From NCBI RefSeq assembly GCF_020179385.1, contig NZ_JAIBLJ010000006.1, positions 20,433 through 84,432 of the forward strand: a stretch of DNA of 64,000 bases, in the 5' to 3' direction. The first letter of the stretch is position 1. Each line of letters opens with the position of its first letter. Shown one piece after another: positions 43,597 to 54,020 of the stretch. This stretch comes from Alkalihalobacillus sp. YIM B00296. Its GTDB lineage: Bacteria; Bacillota; Bacilli; Bacillales; Fictibacillaceae. The notes under the pieces were generated by a model. The model made no database searches. It saw only the letters and a list, made by a program, of their open reading frames with translations, and was not told where the DNA came from. The position numbers and the translations under genes are program-made.

Positions 43597-43630
43597 GGAC
43601 GAACTGTTGATTGGATGGTTCGTCCTTTAT
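43597..43630 (+). terminator. Terminator after the pectinesterase remnant
   Basis: GGACGAAC (43597-43604) pairs with GTTCGTCC (43618-43625), followed by TTTATT. Confidence 0.8.
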
Positions 43631-43776
43631 TGTGGATAAGCTTAATAATGATCATTTCATCATGTATCAAAGCATATAAGTGTTAAGCTAATAGATAAGA
43701 TGATAGACATCATTTCTCCAGTCAAACAAAATGTAAATAGTAACTATAAACAAAGGAGAGTAGAAGGAAATCAAAT

Positions 43777-44463
43777 ATGTTTAAACAAACGAAAACTACT
43801 ATTTTTATTGCAGGAGATTCTACTGCTTCTTCATATCCGATGAATCGGGCTCCACAAGCAGGCTGGGGGCAGGTATTACATCAGTTTTTTACACATGATA
43901 TTCGAATTGTAAATAAAGCAGCATCTGGAAGAAGCTCAAAAAGTTTCATTCAAGAGGAAAGATTACTCAAAATAGAAGAAAAAATAAAAGCGAAGGATTA
44001 TCTTTTCATTCAGTTCGGTCACAATGACGCCAAACAGGATGACAGATATACAGAGCCTTTTTCAGACTTTAAGCATTATCTAAATCAGTATATTGATGTT
44101 GCTTTAAAAAAAGATGCTACTCCGATATTGATTACACCTGTACAACGCAGAAGTTTTGATGAAACTGGGGAGTTTGTAGAAACACATGGACACTACCCTG
44201 AAGCAGTTATCCAACTAGGAGCTGAGAGAAATATTGCGATTATCGATTTAGGAGAAAGAAGTAAAGTGTATCTTGAATCTTTAGAGGCCGAGGAATCAAA
44301 GGAGATCTTCCTTTGGCTAGCTCAAGGTAAGTATTCAAATTATCCAGATGGGCTACAAGATAATACCCATTTTAGTGAGCATGGAGCATATAAGATTGCT
44401 AGCTTAGTAGTAGACGGAATTCGTGATCTTCATTTGCCAATTGAAAACGATATTGTTGATTAA
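43777..44463 (+). CDS. Rhamnogalacturonan acetylesterase-like SGNH hydrolase
   Basis: A 228-residue SGNH/GDSL esterase. Block I is IFIAGDSTAS (S15 nucleophile), block II AASGRSSKSF, block III QFGHNDAKQDD and block V DNTHFSEHGA with the catalytic Asp and His. It is closest in layout to the RhgT/YesT family (CE12), which removes acetyl groups from rhamnogalacturonan. There is no signal peptide, so it would act on imported oligosaccharides, consistent with the ABC importer downstream. The ATG at 43777 has only a modest upstream site (AGTAGAAGGAAATCAAAT). Confidence 0.85.
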   Translation: MFKQTKTTIFIAGDSTASSYPMNRAPQAGWGQVLHQFFTHDIRIVNKAASGRSSKSFIQEERLLKIEEKIKAKDYLFIQFGHNDAKQDDRYTEPFSDFKHYLNQYIDVALKKDATPILITPVQRRSFDETGEFVETHGHYPEAVIQLGAERNIAIIDLGERSKVYLESLEAEESKEIFLWLAQGKYSNYPDGLQDNTHFSEHGAYKIASLVVDGIRDLHLPIENDIVD

Positions 44464-44470
44464 ATAGCAG

Positions 44471-44500
44471 GACTGCCAATCACAGGCAGTCTATTTTTTA
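44471..44500 (+). terminator. Terminator after the acetylesterase-like gene
   Basis: GACTGCC (44471-44477) pairs with GGCAGTC (44485-44491), followed by TATTTTTTA. Confidence 0.85.
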
Positions 44501-44674
44501 TTACTGAAAATCATGTAAATTGATAATCATTTTATTAGTTTTTAGAACATGAGTTTCAATAAACCCAGTGTTTTCAAGGGATATGAGGAAGTGATTATAT
44601 ACGAAATAGATTCAAGTCGATTAATCTGAAAATGTGCAACAAACACAAAAAATTCAAATTGGAGGTAGAAAAAA

Positions 44675-46201
44675 ATGATTAGTACGAAAAAATTTCTCAG
44701 TTCAGTTTGTGCTCTTTCTTTGGGTTTATCAGCTCTTGCTGGTTGCTCAAATGAAAGCGCTTCAAATTCAACGGAAGATGGGGAAAAAAGTAATAAGCCA
44801 TTTGAATTGTCTATTATGGCGACTCTTCACACACCTGAAATTCCAGATGAAAGACTAGAATTGTTACTAGAAGAAAAAACAAACACCGAATTAGACATTC
44901 AATGGGTTCCGGATGCAAACTATATTGAAAAAGTAAACACAGCTTTTGCTACCGGAACTTTACCGATGGCTGTCTCAATATCAGCACAAGAACTAGGTAC
45001 ACAGTTTAAACAAGCAATTCGTGATGACCAATTTTGGGAAATCGGTCCTTATTTAGATGAATATAAGAATTTGAATAAATTAAAGCCGAAAGTTATTGAG
45101 AATACAAAAGTTGACGGTAAAGTTTATGGGATCTACCAAGGGAGACCATTGTCACGACAGGGGTTTATTTTCCGCAAAGACTGGGCTGATAAACTAGAAA
45201 TTTCTACTCCAACGAATACAGATGAATTTTATGAAATGGCAAGAGCATTTACAGAGGACGATCCCGATGGAAATGGTAAAGAGGATACAATTGGATTATC
45301 AGATAGAAGTGATTTACTATATGGAGCATTTAAAACGGTTTCATCTTGGTTTGGTACGCCAAATGAGTGGGGATTAAAGGATGGTAAATTGTTACCTGAA
45401 TTTATGTTTGATGAATACATGGATACATTAGACTTTTTTAGAGATTTACACAAGAACGGATATATTAACAAAGACTTCCCAGTTACAAGCAAAAAAGATC
45501 AACAATCAATGTTTAAGAATGGGACATCAGGAATTTATGTAGGATCTATCGGGGATGTACAAGGCTTATATGATGATGCAACTAAACTTAACCCAGATCT
45601 TGAATATGATGTACAAAATAAAGTTGAAGGTCCACATGGAGAGTTTGGGATATGGTCTATTCCTGGATTTGGTAGTATAATGATGTTCCCAAAATCTGCT
45701 ATTAAATCTGAGGAAGAATTGAAAAAAACATTAGCATTCTATGATAAGTTAATGACTCCTGAGATGGCAAACTTATTGTTATGGGGAATCGAAGGAGAGC
45801 ATTATGAAGTAAAAGATGGTGCCGCTTTACCAGATGCAAGTATAAGAGAGAAGCTTGATCGAGAGGTTAGACCATACCTTTCATTAGAAGTTGGTGAACC
45901 TGATACGAACGGCAGATACGAAGGATTTGCAGCTTATGAAATTAAAGCAAAAGCTGAAGAGTTAATAAAAGATAATGAAAATTATCTTATTAACAACCCA
46001 GTCGTAACGCTAGATTCAGAAACATATACGAAAAATGGTGAAAGACTGAAAACAATTATTACAGATGCGACGTATCAATATATCTTAGGTCAAATTGATA
46101 AAAAAGGTTTTGAGACTGCTGTTGAGAAATGGAAAGAACAAGGTGGAGATAAAGTTATTGAGGAATACAATGCATCTTACAAAAAATTAAAAAATAATTA
46201 A
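44675..46201 (+). CDS. Extracellular solute-binding lipoprotein of a CUT1-type ABC importer (LplA/YtcQ-like)
   Basis: A 508-residue substrate-binding protein anchored by lipid. The signal peptide ends in the lipobox LAGC with Cys at 24, followed by an Asn/Ser-rich linker. The long family-1 solute-binding fold contains DPDGNGKEDTIGLSD, a metal- or sugar-lining loop typical of the large LplA/YtcQ/YesO proteins. It most likely binds oligosaccharides released from pectin or xylan. TGAAAGCGCTTCAA at 44752-44765, inside the early coding region, resembles a catabolite-responsive (cre) site. A terminator-like hairpin separates it from the permease genes. Confidence 0.88.
   Translation: MISTKKFLSSVCALSLGLSALAGCSNESASNSTEDGEKSNKPFELSIMATLHTPEIPDERLELLLEEKTNTELDIQWVPDANYIEKVNTAFATGTLPMAVSISAQELGTQFKQAIRDDQFWEIGPYLDEYKNLNKLKPKVIENTKVDGKVYGIYQGRPLSRQGFIFRKDWADKLEISTPTNTDEFYEMARAFTEDDPDGNGKEDTIGLSDRSDLLYGAFKTVSSWFGTPNEWGLKDGKLLPEFMFDEYMDTLDFFRDLHKNGYINKDFPVTSKKDQQSMFKNGTSGIYVGSIGDVQGLYDDATKLNPDLEYDVQNKVEGPHGEFGIWSIPGFGSIMMFPKSAIKSEEELKKTLAFYDKLMTPEMANLLLWGIEGEHYEVKDGAALPDASIREKLDREVRPYLSLEVGEPDTNGRYEGFAAYEIKAKAEELIKDNENYLINNPVVTLDSETYTKNGERLKTIITDATYQYILGQIDKKGFETAVEKWKEQGGDKVIEEYNASYKKLKNN
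44752..44765 (+). promoter_or_regulatory. Possible cre (CcpA) site in the coding region
   Basis: TGAAAGCGCTTCAA matches the TGWAANCGNTNWCA form at about 12 of 14 positions. It lies about 80 bases inside the binding-protein gene. Cre sites within coding regions can act as roadblocks, but this one may be accidental because it encodes the Ser/Ala linker. Confidence 0.35.
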
Positions 46202-46232
46202 TAGAGTAAAGTGTTGAATTTTAAATAAGTGG

Positions 46233-46260
46233 AAAGGCTGTACATTTTAACAGCCTTTTC
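46233..46260 (+). terminator. Intra-operon hairpin with T run
   Basis: AAAGGCTGT (46233-46241) pairs with ACAGCCTTT (46250-46258), followed by T. It lies between the binding-protein gene and the permeases. Partial read-through would give more binding protein than permease. Confidence 0.7.
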
Positions 46261-46320
46261 ATGTGTCATATATTTAAGGTTAACTAATCAATTAATTAAT
46301 CAGAGAAAGGATGGGTTAAA

Positions 46321-47286
46321 TTGGACAATGATTTAGTTGTGGTGAAAAAAAATTCAACTGTGATTCCTAAAGCAAGTCGAAGAACAGAATTATGGAAGCG
46401 CATTAAGAAAAATAAATTCATGTATCTAATGATTCTACCAGGTATTTTATATTTTCTTATCTATAAATACCTTCCAATGTATGGATTAATTATTGCTTTC
46501 CAGGATTACAAGCCATACCTGGGTATTTCCGGAAGTGAGTGGGTTGGATTTGACCATTTTAAAAGATTATTTTCAGAACCTGATTTCTGGTTCATTTTTA
46601 GAAATACACTTCTTTTATTTGTATTACAGTTAGTCATTTTCTTTCCTATTCCTATCTTTTTAGCATTAATGTTAAATGAAGTTAGGAATCAAGCTTTTAA
46701 AAAAACCGTTCAAACTATTGTGTATATCCCCCATTTTATGTCTTGGGTTATTATTGTTTCCATTTGTTATGTTATTTTAACTCTTGATGGTGGTGTTGTG
46801 AATGGAATTTTGGAAAGCTTAGGGTTTCAAAAAATCAACTTTCTCTTAAGTGATGAATGGTTTAGACCAATGTATATTTTACAGGTTATTTGGAGAGAGG
46901 CTGGTTGGGGAACAATAATCTTTCTGGCAGCTATTGCTGCAGTTGATCCCCAGTTATATGAAGCTGCAAGAATGGACGGTGCCAATCGTTTACAGCAAAT
47001 GATTCATATTACTCTACCAGCTATTAAAAGTGTTATTGTCGTTTTATTAATTTTGAAGATTGGTGACATTCTAGAATTAGGCTTTGAACATGTTTTTCTA
47101 CTTTTAAATGCATCAAACCGTAATGTTGCAGAGATTTTTGACACCTATGTGTATACAACAGGTCTGCAGCAAGGACAATTTAGTTACAGTACAGCAGTAG
47201 GATTTTTTAAAGGAATTGTAGGGCTTATTCTTGTCATGTTTGCTAACTGGTTGGCTAAAAAGTCTGGTGAAGAAGGAGTATATTAG
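46321..47286 (+). CDS. ABC sugar transporter permease, LplB-like
   Basis: A 321-residue membrane permease with six to seven hydrophobic segments. The EAA loop that contacts the ATPase is EAARMDGANRLQQMIHITLP near residues 215-234. The start MILPGILYFLIYKYLPMYG is highly typical of LplB/YtcQ-partner permeases. Translation begins at a TTG (46321) with AGAAAGGATGGGTTAAA upstream. It pairs with the next gene to form the channel; no ATPase is encoded nearby, as in most CUT1 systems of Bacillus, which share MsmX. Confidence 0.9.
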   Translation: MDNDLVVVKKNSTVIPKASRRTELWKRIKKNKFMYLMILPGILYFLIYKYLPMYGLIIAFQDYKPYLGISGSEWVGFDHFKRLFSEPDFWFIFRNTLLLFVLQLVIFFPIPIFLALMLNEVRNQAFKKTVQTIVYIPHFMSWVIIVSICYVILTLDGGVVNGILESLGFQKINFLLSDEWFRPMYILQVIWREAGWGTIIFLAAIAAVDPQLYEAARMDGANRLQQMIHITLPAIKSVIVVLLILKIGDILELGFEHVFLLLNASNRNVAEIFDTYVYTTGLQQGQFSYSTAVGFFKGIVGLILVMFANWLAKKSGEEGVY

Positions 47287-47309
47287 TAAAATCTATTGGA
47301 GGGAATGCA

Positions 47310-48185
47310 ATGGTTGAAGACAAGTCAATAGGCAGTCGACTATTTAATTGGACAAATATTACTCTATTAACAATAATCTCTTTACTTACAATACTACCAT
47401 TTTTTCATGTTGTAGCGAGCTCTTTTACAACAAGTGCGGAATTAGCTGCAAAAAGGTTTGTGCTTATTCCAACAGAATGGTCTATTGCTGCATATCAATA
47501 TATTTTTTCAACAGATACTGTCTTCCGTGCTTTAGGAGTATCAATAGGGGTTACATTTTTTGGTACTTTGTGGAGTATGCTGCTATCCGTATTAACTGCT
47601 TATGGGCTTTCTCGAAAAGACTTGGTTGGTAGAAGGTTTATTATGTTTTTTATCATATTTACCATGCTATTCAATGGTGGAATGATTCCTACGTTCTTAG
47701 TCGTTAAAGAAACGGGACTACTTGATTCTTATCTTTCATTGATTATGCCCGTATCTATCAATGCGTTTAACATGATAATTCTTAAGAGTTTTTTTCAGGG
47801 GTTACCTGATGGTTTGGAAGAATCTGCAAAAATTGATGGTTGTAATGATTTTGGAATTTTATTTCGAATCGTACTTCCATGTTCAATGCCAGTAATTGCA
47901 ACAATCTCTTTATTTTATGCAGTAACGTATTGGAATACTTATATGCATGCCATTCTGTATTTGAATGATGCAACAAAATGGCCAATACAGGTTCTATTAA
48001 GACAAATTGTTGTATTAGCAGGTGGAATGAACTATGACGGTGCAAATTATACAGATGTTCCACCACCGGAACAGACAGTAAAGATGGCAGTCATCGTTGT
48101 AGCAACGATTCCTGTACTTCTAGTCTATCCATTCTTACAGAAACATTTTGCAAAGGGTGCACTATTAGGCTCAATGAAGGAATAA
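47310..48185 (+). CDS. ABC sugar transporter permease, LplC-like
   Basis: The second permease subunit, 291 residues, about six membrane helices. The EAA loop is EESAKIDGCNDFGILFRIVLP near residues 191-211. The ending FLQKHFAKGALLGSMKE is a hallmark of LplC/YtcP permeases. It starts 24 bases after its partner behind TGGAGGGAATGCA. Together with 44675-46201 it completes an importer for complex oligosaccharides, perhaps rhamnogalacturonan- or xylo-oligosaccharides. Specificity cannot be read from sequence. Confidence 0.9.
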   Translation: MVEDKSIGSRLFNWTNITLLTIISLLTILPFFHVVASSFTTSAELAAKRFVLIPTEWSIAAYQYIFSTDTVFRALGVSIGVTFFGTLWSMLLSVLTAYGLSRKDLVGRRFIMFFIIFTMLFNGGMIPTFLVVKETGLLDSYLSLIMPVSINAFNMIILKSFFQGLPDGLEESAKIDGCNDFGILFRIVLPCSMPVIATISLFYAVTYWNTYMHAILYLNDATKWPIQVLLRQIVVLAGGMNYDGANYTDVPPPEQTVKMAVIVVATIPVLLVYPFLQKHFAKGALLGSMKE

Positions 48186-49337
48186 CTAGGCTTTTAATAC
48201 ATTTAATTCTACAGAAGGTGAAGGTATGAATTCTAGTAGAGAACAATTGATTCCAAGTTTAGAGCAATTAGAAAATGTGTTTGAGGGTTTTTTCGAATGG
48301 TTAGCTGGTCAATACGATGAAACTGGTGGATTTTACTATGCACAAAGTTCAATTCATGATCCCAATTTTTCACCTGACATTGAGTCTACAGCTCAAGCTT
48401 TAAATATATTAAGCAGAAATGACTTAGTTAACGATATGCCTGAAAAAATGAGACAGCAGATGATTCATTTTTTTCAAAATAAACAAGATCCTAATACAGG
48501 CTATTTTTATGATGAGGACCCTGCAATGAGAAAAGATGAGGTGATGGTACACAGAGCTATAAATTACTCAGCTGGTTCTCTTAAGAAACTTGGAAGTAAA
48601 TATTTATACCCGCTTCCATTAGAGGCGAAAGCTGCTCCAAATTATGTAACTTCTCCAGAAGAATACTTAAAAAAATGGAAGAGCATTGATTTAAGTAATA
48701 GCTGGCGTGGCTGTGATTTATTAGCTACTTCTTGTGTTTATATTGGACAAATGGATAAAGAAAAACAAGCACCTTTTTTAATAGAAGCTACACGGTTTTT
48801 AGAAAGTATTCAAGACCAAGAAACTGGTTTATGGGGTGAAGGTAGCTTATACGTTCGAATATCTGGAACGTTTAAGCTTCATACCTTTTATAGTCGTTTT
48901 AATATTCCAATGCCAAACACTGATCGGATCTATAAAAGTGTTCTAACCTGTCTACGAACAGAAGAAGCAAAGGATATGTGCTATATTCGAAATCCAATTG
49001 ATCTTCTTTCTTATATGAATCTCAACATTCCTAAGCAAGAATTAAACGAAATATTAGAGATCACTGTTAAAAATATAAAAAAATTAAAGAGAAATGATGG
49101 AGGTTTTTCTAGAGAGATTGAGAATTCACCATCAGCTCCTAATATAGCGCAGGTGAAAAAAGGAGAATATTATCCCAATATGCCTAAGCCAGTACATCTA
49201 AGCAAGGGGCTTTTTGAGGGGGATATGAATGCGAGTACTCAAGCAACCTTAATAAGAAAACAGTGTTATAAGTTAGCTGGGTTACCTGTTGGACCTTTAA
49301 AAGAGAGTAAATATTTTTATGGGAAACTTATTTCAGA

Positions 49338-49933
<596 letters not shown>

Positions 49934-49972
49934 GATGTGCAGGTACATATATTTACTAGGGAGGAAAAAACA

Positions 49973-51298
49973 ATGACTTACTTTACCAATATTAATAAAA
50001 TCAACTATGAAGGCCCAAAATCGACAAATCCATTTGCATTTAAATTTTATAATCCGAATGAAAAGATTGGCGATAAAACAATGGAAGAATACTTACGCTT
50101 TGGTGTAGCGTACTGGCATACGTTTACGGCCGATTTATCAGACCCTTTTGGTACAGGAACAGCTGAGCGCCCGTGGGATAAATTTTCAGGTATGGACCTG
50201 GCAAAAGCTCGTGTTGAAGCGGCATTTGAATTTTTTGAGAAACTAGGTGTCCCTTACTTCTGTTTCCATGATGTTGATATCACGCCAGAAGGAAGTAATT
50301 TAAGAGAAACATATAAAAATTTAGATGCAATTGTTGCGATGATGAAAGATTACATGAAAGACAGCAAAACGAAATTACTTTGGAATACAGCGAATAACTT
50401 TTCACATCCGCGTTTTGTTCATGGTGCTGCATCTTCTAATCACGCAGACGTTTTTGCTTATTCAGCAGCGAAAATTAAAAAAGGACTGGAAATTGGTAAA
50501 GAGCTAGGTGCAGAAAATTATGTATTCTGGGGCGGCCGTGAAGGATATGAAACACTTCTAAATACAGATATGAAACTAGAGATGGATAATATTGCTCGTT
50601 TATTCCATCTGGCTGTTGATTATGCAAAAGGAATTGGTTTCGATGCACAATTTTTAATTGAACCAAAACCGAAAGAGCCAACTTCACACCAATATGATTT
50701 TGATGTAGCGAGTGGATATGCCTTCTTACAAAACTATGATCTACAAGATCATTTTAAATTTAATATTGAAGCAAATCATGCAACATTAGCTGGTCATACA
50801 TTTGAACATGAACTGCGCTATGCTCGTATCAACGGTATGCTAGGTTCTGTGGATGCAAACCAAGGTCATCCATTATTAGGGTGGGATACAGATGAGTTTC
50901 CATCAGACTTATACTCTACAACTCTAGCCATGTATGAAATTATCAAAAACGGTGGTTTAGGAAAAGGCGGTTTAAACTTTGATGCAAAAGTGAGAAGAGG
51001 TTCTTTTGAGCCAGAAGATTTATTCCATGGTCATATCGCTGGAATGGACAGCTTTGCAGTAGGGTTAAAAATTGCACAAAAATTAATAGATGACAAAGTA
51101 TTAGATGGTGTGGTTGAAGGTCGATATAAAACGTATACAGAAGGAATTGGTCTTGATATTGTTCAAGGAAATACGGATCTTAAAAAATTAGAAGATTATG
51201 CTTTAAGCCTATCAGAGATTAAGCATGAATCAGGTAAACTAGAAAGAATTAAAACGACTTTTAACCAATATTTATTAACGTTTTATGCAGGTGAATAA
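49973..51298 (+). CDS. xylA: Xylose isomerase
   Basis: Converts D-xylose to D-xylulose (and glucose to fructose) in the cytosol. The catalytic HDVDITPEG (His/Asp about 101-104), the metal-binding [23 protein letters not shown] and [20 protein letters not shown] are all in place. The length of 441 residues matches class II isomerases. The ATG at 49973 follows CTAGGGAGGAAAAAACA; an upstream extension runs into the lacZ fragment. xylB follows 18 bases downstream. No XylR gene is next to it in the window. Confidence 0.97.
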   Translation: MTYFTNINKINYEGPKSTNPFAFKFYNPNEKIGDKTMEEYLRFGVAYWHTFTADLSDPFGTGTAERPWDKFSGMDLAKARVEAAFEFFEKLGVPYFCFHDVDITPEGSNLRETYKNLDAIVAMMKDYMKDSKTKLLWNTANNFSHPRFVHGAASSNHADVFAYSAAKIKKGLEIGKELGAENYVFWGGREGYETLLNTDMKLEMDNIARLFHLAVDYAKGIGFDAQFLIEPKPKEPTSHQYDFDVASGYAFLQNYDLQDHFKFNIEANHATLAGHTFEHELRYARINGMLGSVDANQGHPLLGWDTDEFPSDLYSTTLAMYEIIKNGGLGKGGLNFDAKVRRGSFEPEDLFHGHIAGMDSFAVGLKIAQKLIDDKVLDGVVEGRYKTYTEGIGLDIVQGNTDLKKLEDYALSLSEIKHESGKLERIKTTFNQYLLTFYAGE

Positions 51299-51316
51299 CC
51301 GTAGGCGGGTGATAAG

Positions 51317-52816
51317 ATGAAATATGTAATCGGTATTGATTTAGGGACAAGTGCTGTAAAGATCTTGCTTGTAAACCAAAATGGTGATGTTGTACAAGAA
51401 GTTTCAAAACCTTATCCCTTAATTCAAGAAAAAACAGGATATAGTGAACAAGACCCGCAAGCTTGGGTAGATCAGACAGTTTCAGGACTGTCTGATCTTC
51501 TAAAGGATTTTAAAGGAAATCCTGAAGAGATTAAGGGAATCAGCTTTTCTGGACAAATGCATGGGCTTGTTTTGCTTGATGAAAATCATCAGGTTTTACG
51601 AAACGCGATTCTTTGGAATGATACGAGAACAACAGAACAATGTAAGCGTATTTATGAACGTGTTGGCGAAAAACAATTGCTAGATATAACGAAAAATCCG
51701 GTGTTGGAAGGCTTTACTTTACCAAAGCTTTTATGGGTACAGGAACATGAACCCGAACTATTTGATAAAGCAAAAGTATTTCTTCTGCCAAAGGATTATG
51801 TACGCTATCAGCTGACAGGAAAAATTCATATGGAGTACTCTGATGCCGCTGGTACATTACTTTTAGATGTTGGTAAAAAAGAGTGGAGTCACGATATTTG
51901 TGATGTATTTGAACTAGACCCGGCTCTTTGTCCGCCATTAGTTGATTCACACGCTGAAGTGGGAACTTTATTACCTGAAATCGCAAAGAAACCCGGTTTT
52001 TCTGAGTCCGTTCGTATCTTTGCAGGTGGAGCAGATAATGCCTGTGGAGCAATTGGTGCAGGAATTTTAGAAGAAGGAAAAACATTATGTAGTATTGGAA
52101 CATCTGGTGTTGTTCTTTCTTATGAAGAAACTGGTACAAAAGATTTTCAAGGAAAAGTACATTATTTTAACCACGGTTCACCAGATGCCTTTTATACAAT
52201 GGGTGTAACCCTTGCAGCTGGCTACAGTTTAACTTGGTTTAAAGATGTTTTTGCGAAAAAGGACACACTTGAAAATCTATTAGTGAATGTCGATACGACT
52301 CCAATTGGCTCAAGTGGCCTACTGTTTACACCATATATTGTTGGTGAGCGTTCACCGCATGTTGATGCGGAAATCCGTGGAAGCTTCATTGGGATGGATA
52401 GTTCACATCAAATGAATCATTTTGCGCGTGCCGTATTGGAAGGGATTACATTTTCTTTAAATGATTCGGTTGAGATTCTCCGTGAGAGCGGTAAAAAAAT
52501 TGATACGATCATCTCGATTGGTGGAGGAGCGAAAAACGACACGTGGCTTCAAATCCAAGCTGATATATTTAATGCGAACATTGTGAAATTAGAAAGTGAA
52601 CAGGGTCCGGGAATGGGAGCCGCTATGTTAGCTGCATTTGGCTGTGGATGGTTTGATTCCTTACAAGATTGTGCGAAGGAATTCTTAAAGGAAGAGAAAG
52701 TATATCATCCTATAGAAGAAAATGTTGAAAAGTATAAGAAGTTACATGCGATTTACAAGGATATTTATCCAGCGACTGAGATATTAAACAAACGTTTGAT
52801 GGACTATCGGAATTAA
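51317..52816 (+). CDS. xylB: Xylulokinase
   Basis: Phosphorylates D-xylulose to xylulose 5-phosphate for the pentose phosphate pathway. It is a FGGY-family kinase of 499 residues with GIDLGTSAVKILL (phosphate 1 motif), ISFSGQMHGLVLLD, AILWNDTRT, and the C-terminal ATP-binding signatures GGADNACGAIGAG and IGGGAKNDTWLQIQAD. The ATG at 51317 follows AGGCGGGTGATAAG. It forms a two-gene operon with xylA. No terminator is obvious before the broken transporter that follows. Confidence 0.97.
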   Translation: MKYVIGIDLGTSAVKILLVNQNGDVVQEVSKPYPLIQEKTGYSEQDPQAWVDQTVSGLSDLLKDFKGNPEEIKGISFSGQMHGLVLLDENHQVLRNAILWNDTRTTEQCKRIYERVGEKQLLDITKNPVLEGFTLPKLLWVQEHEPELFDKAKVFLLPKDYVRYQLTGKIHMEYSDAAGTLLLDVGKKEWSHDICDVFELDPALCPPLVDSHAEVGTLLPEIAKKPGFSESVRIFAGGADNACGAIGAGILEEGKTLCSIGTSGVVLSYEETGTKDFQGKVHYFNHGSPDAFYTMGVTLAAGYSLTWFKDVFAKKDTLENLLVNVDTTPIGSSGLLFTPYIVGERSPHVDAEIRGSFIGMDSSHQMNHFARAVLEGITFSLNDSVEILRESGKKIDTIISIGGGAKNDTWLQIQADIFNANIVKLESEQGPGMGAAMLAAFGCGWFDSLQDCAKEFLKEEKVYHPIEENVEKYKKLHAIYKDIYPATEILNKRLMDYRN

Positions 52817-52869
52817 TCAAGGGACCTACACTATTCATGCCCTCATCTAAAAGTGGTGGGGGTATGGAC

Positions 52870-53993
52870 TAATTACTATTCTTCTATATTGTCGTGATGA
52901 TATTGATTACGACATAGGGGTTTGCTTTTTGGGTACGATTGACTTTCTTTATTGGAAAGGTAACTAAAAAGAAGGACCGTTTACTAGTTTACCGTTACGG
53001 TATATTTTTAACATCCTTCTTTTATCTATGTATTGTTTTAGCACAAGAAAAGATTATCGATTATTTTTATTTGTTTGCGTTATTAAAAGGAATTTCTCAA
53101 GCCTTATACTAGCTTGGTTATTTTATCTTAGTACATGAGGTTTCAACTAATGGTAACTGACATCTTTACCTTGGATGGAATCAAATCGTAATGAACGGTT
53201 CAAATCTGCTTGGACCTGCATTAGCAGGCTTAATAATTAGTTTGTATGATGATTTTAGTGGCTACCTATTTGTATTTTCTTTAGCCTTCGTTATGTTTTT
53301 AATTTCAACTTTTAGTAGCTTTCGGATAAAGAAGGGACAGTCTCATCCTAAAACATACTATATGTGTATTTAAAATTAATGGTCCAAAAGAAACCGGACT
53401 TTATGAAAACACTTATCGGGTGGTTTGTTATTGGGTTTCCACAAGGAATTTTAATGTATATTCCACCTATTTTACTTTATAACATATTTCTAGATGAAGG
53501 GGTCAACGGTTATTTAAATGTCTTATTTTTAAGCTTATCTATTATCTCTAGTTATGTGATTTCTAGAATTGCCAATATACAAACCACAAGAACCTATCTT
53601 CTGGTAGCTGCATTTGGTTAATTTTACTTTTCAGCATTCTTTCTTTTAGCGGGATTAAGTATTTTGGCAGTGGTTTTGTTTTTATTAACTAATGCAATAT
53701 TTAAACCGATACAGGCTAACGCATTTGCGGCTTACTATTATAAATGGATAGATATACTCCCATTGAAGGAGAATTTTAGAGTAGAGTCTGTGGTTTTACG
53801 AATCGATCATTAATATAGGTAGGGCTTTAGGTTTTTAATTTTTATGATTTTCTCAAAAGGAATTAATGCTTCAACTGTGGCTTTTGTAATGATAGCTGTA
53901 ATGATTATACAGTTCCTGATACCTTATCTTGCAAAGGGGAGTACTAGTGATGTTAAGGTCAAGGTATTTAAAGAAAAGATAGTAGAAAAATAG
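52870..53993 (+). pseudogene. MFS-type transporter, decayed
   Basis: Membrane segments can be followed through several frames: FFIGKVTKKKDRLLVYRYG, NGSNLLGPALAGLIISLYDDFSGYLF, then WFVIGFPQGILMYIPPILL, VLFLSLSIISSYVISRIAN and a C-terminal piece ending VKVFKEKIVEK. Stops and frameshifts occur repeatedly, including near 53110, 53154, 53370, 53621 and 53818. It looks like a major facilitator sugar transporter of about 400 residues, a likely former xylose/xyloside importer downstream of xylB. Confidence 0.75.
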
Positions 53994-54020
53994 GTTGAAT
54001 AGTGAGAGGGGCGAGATTAA

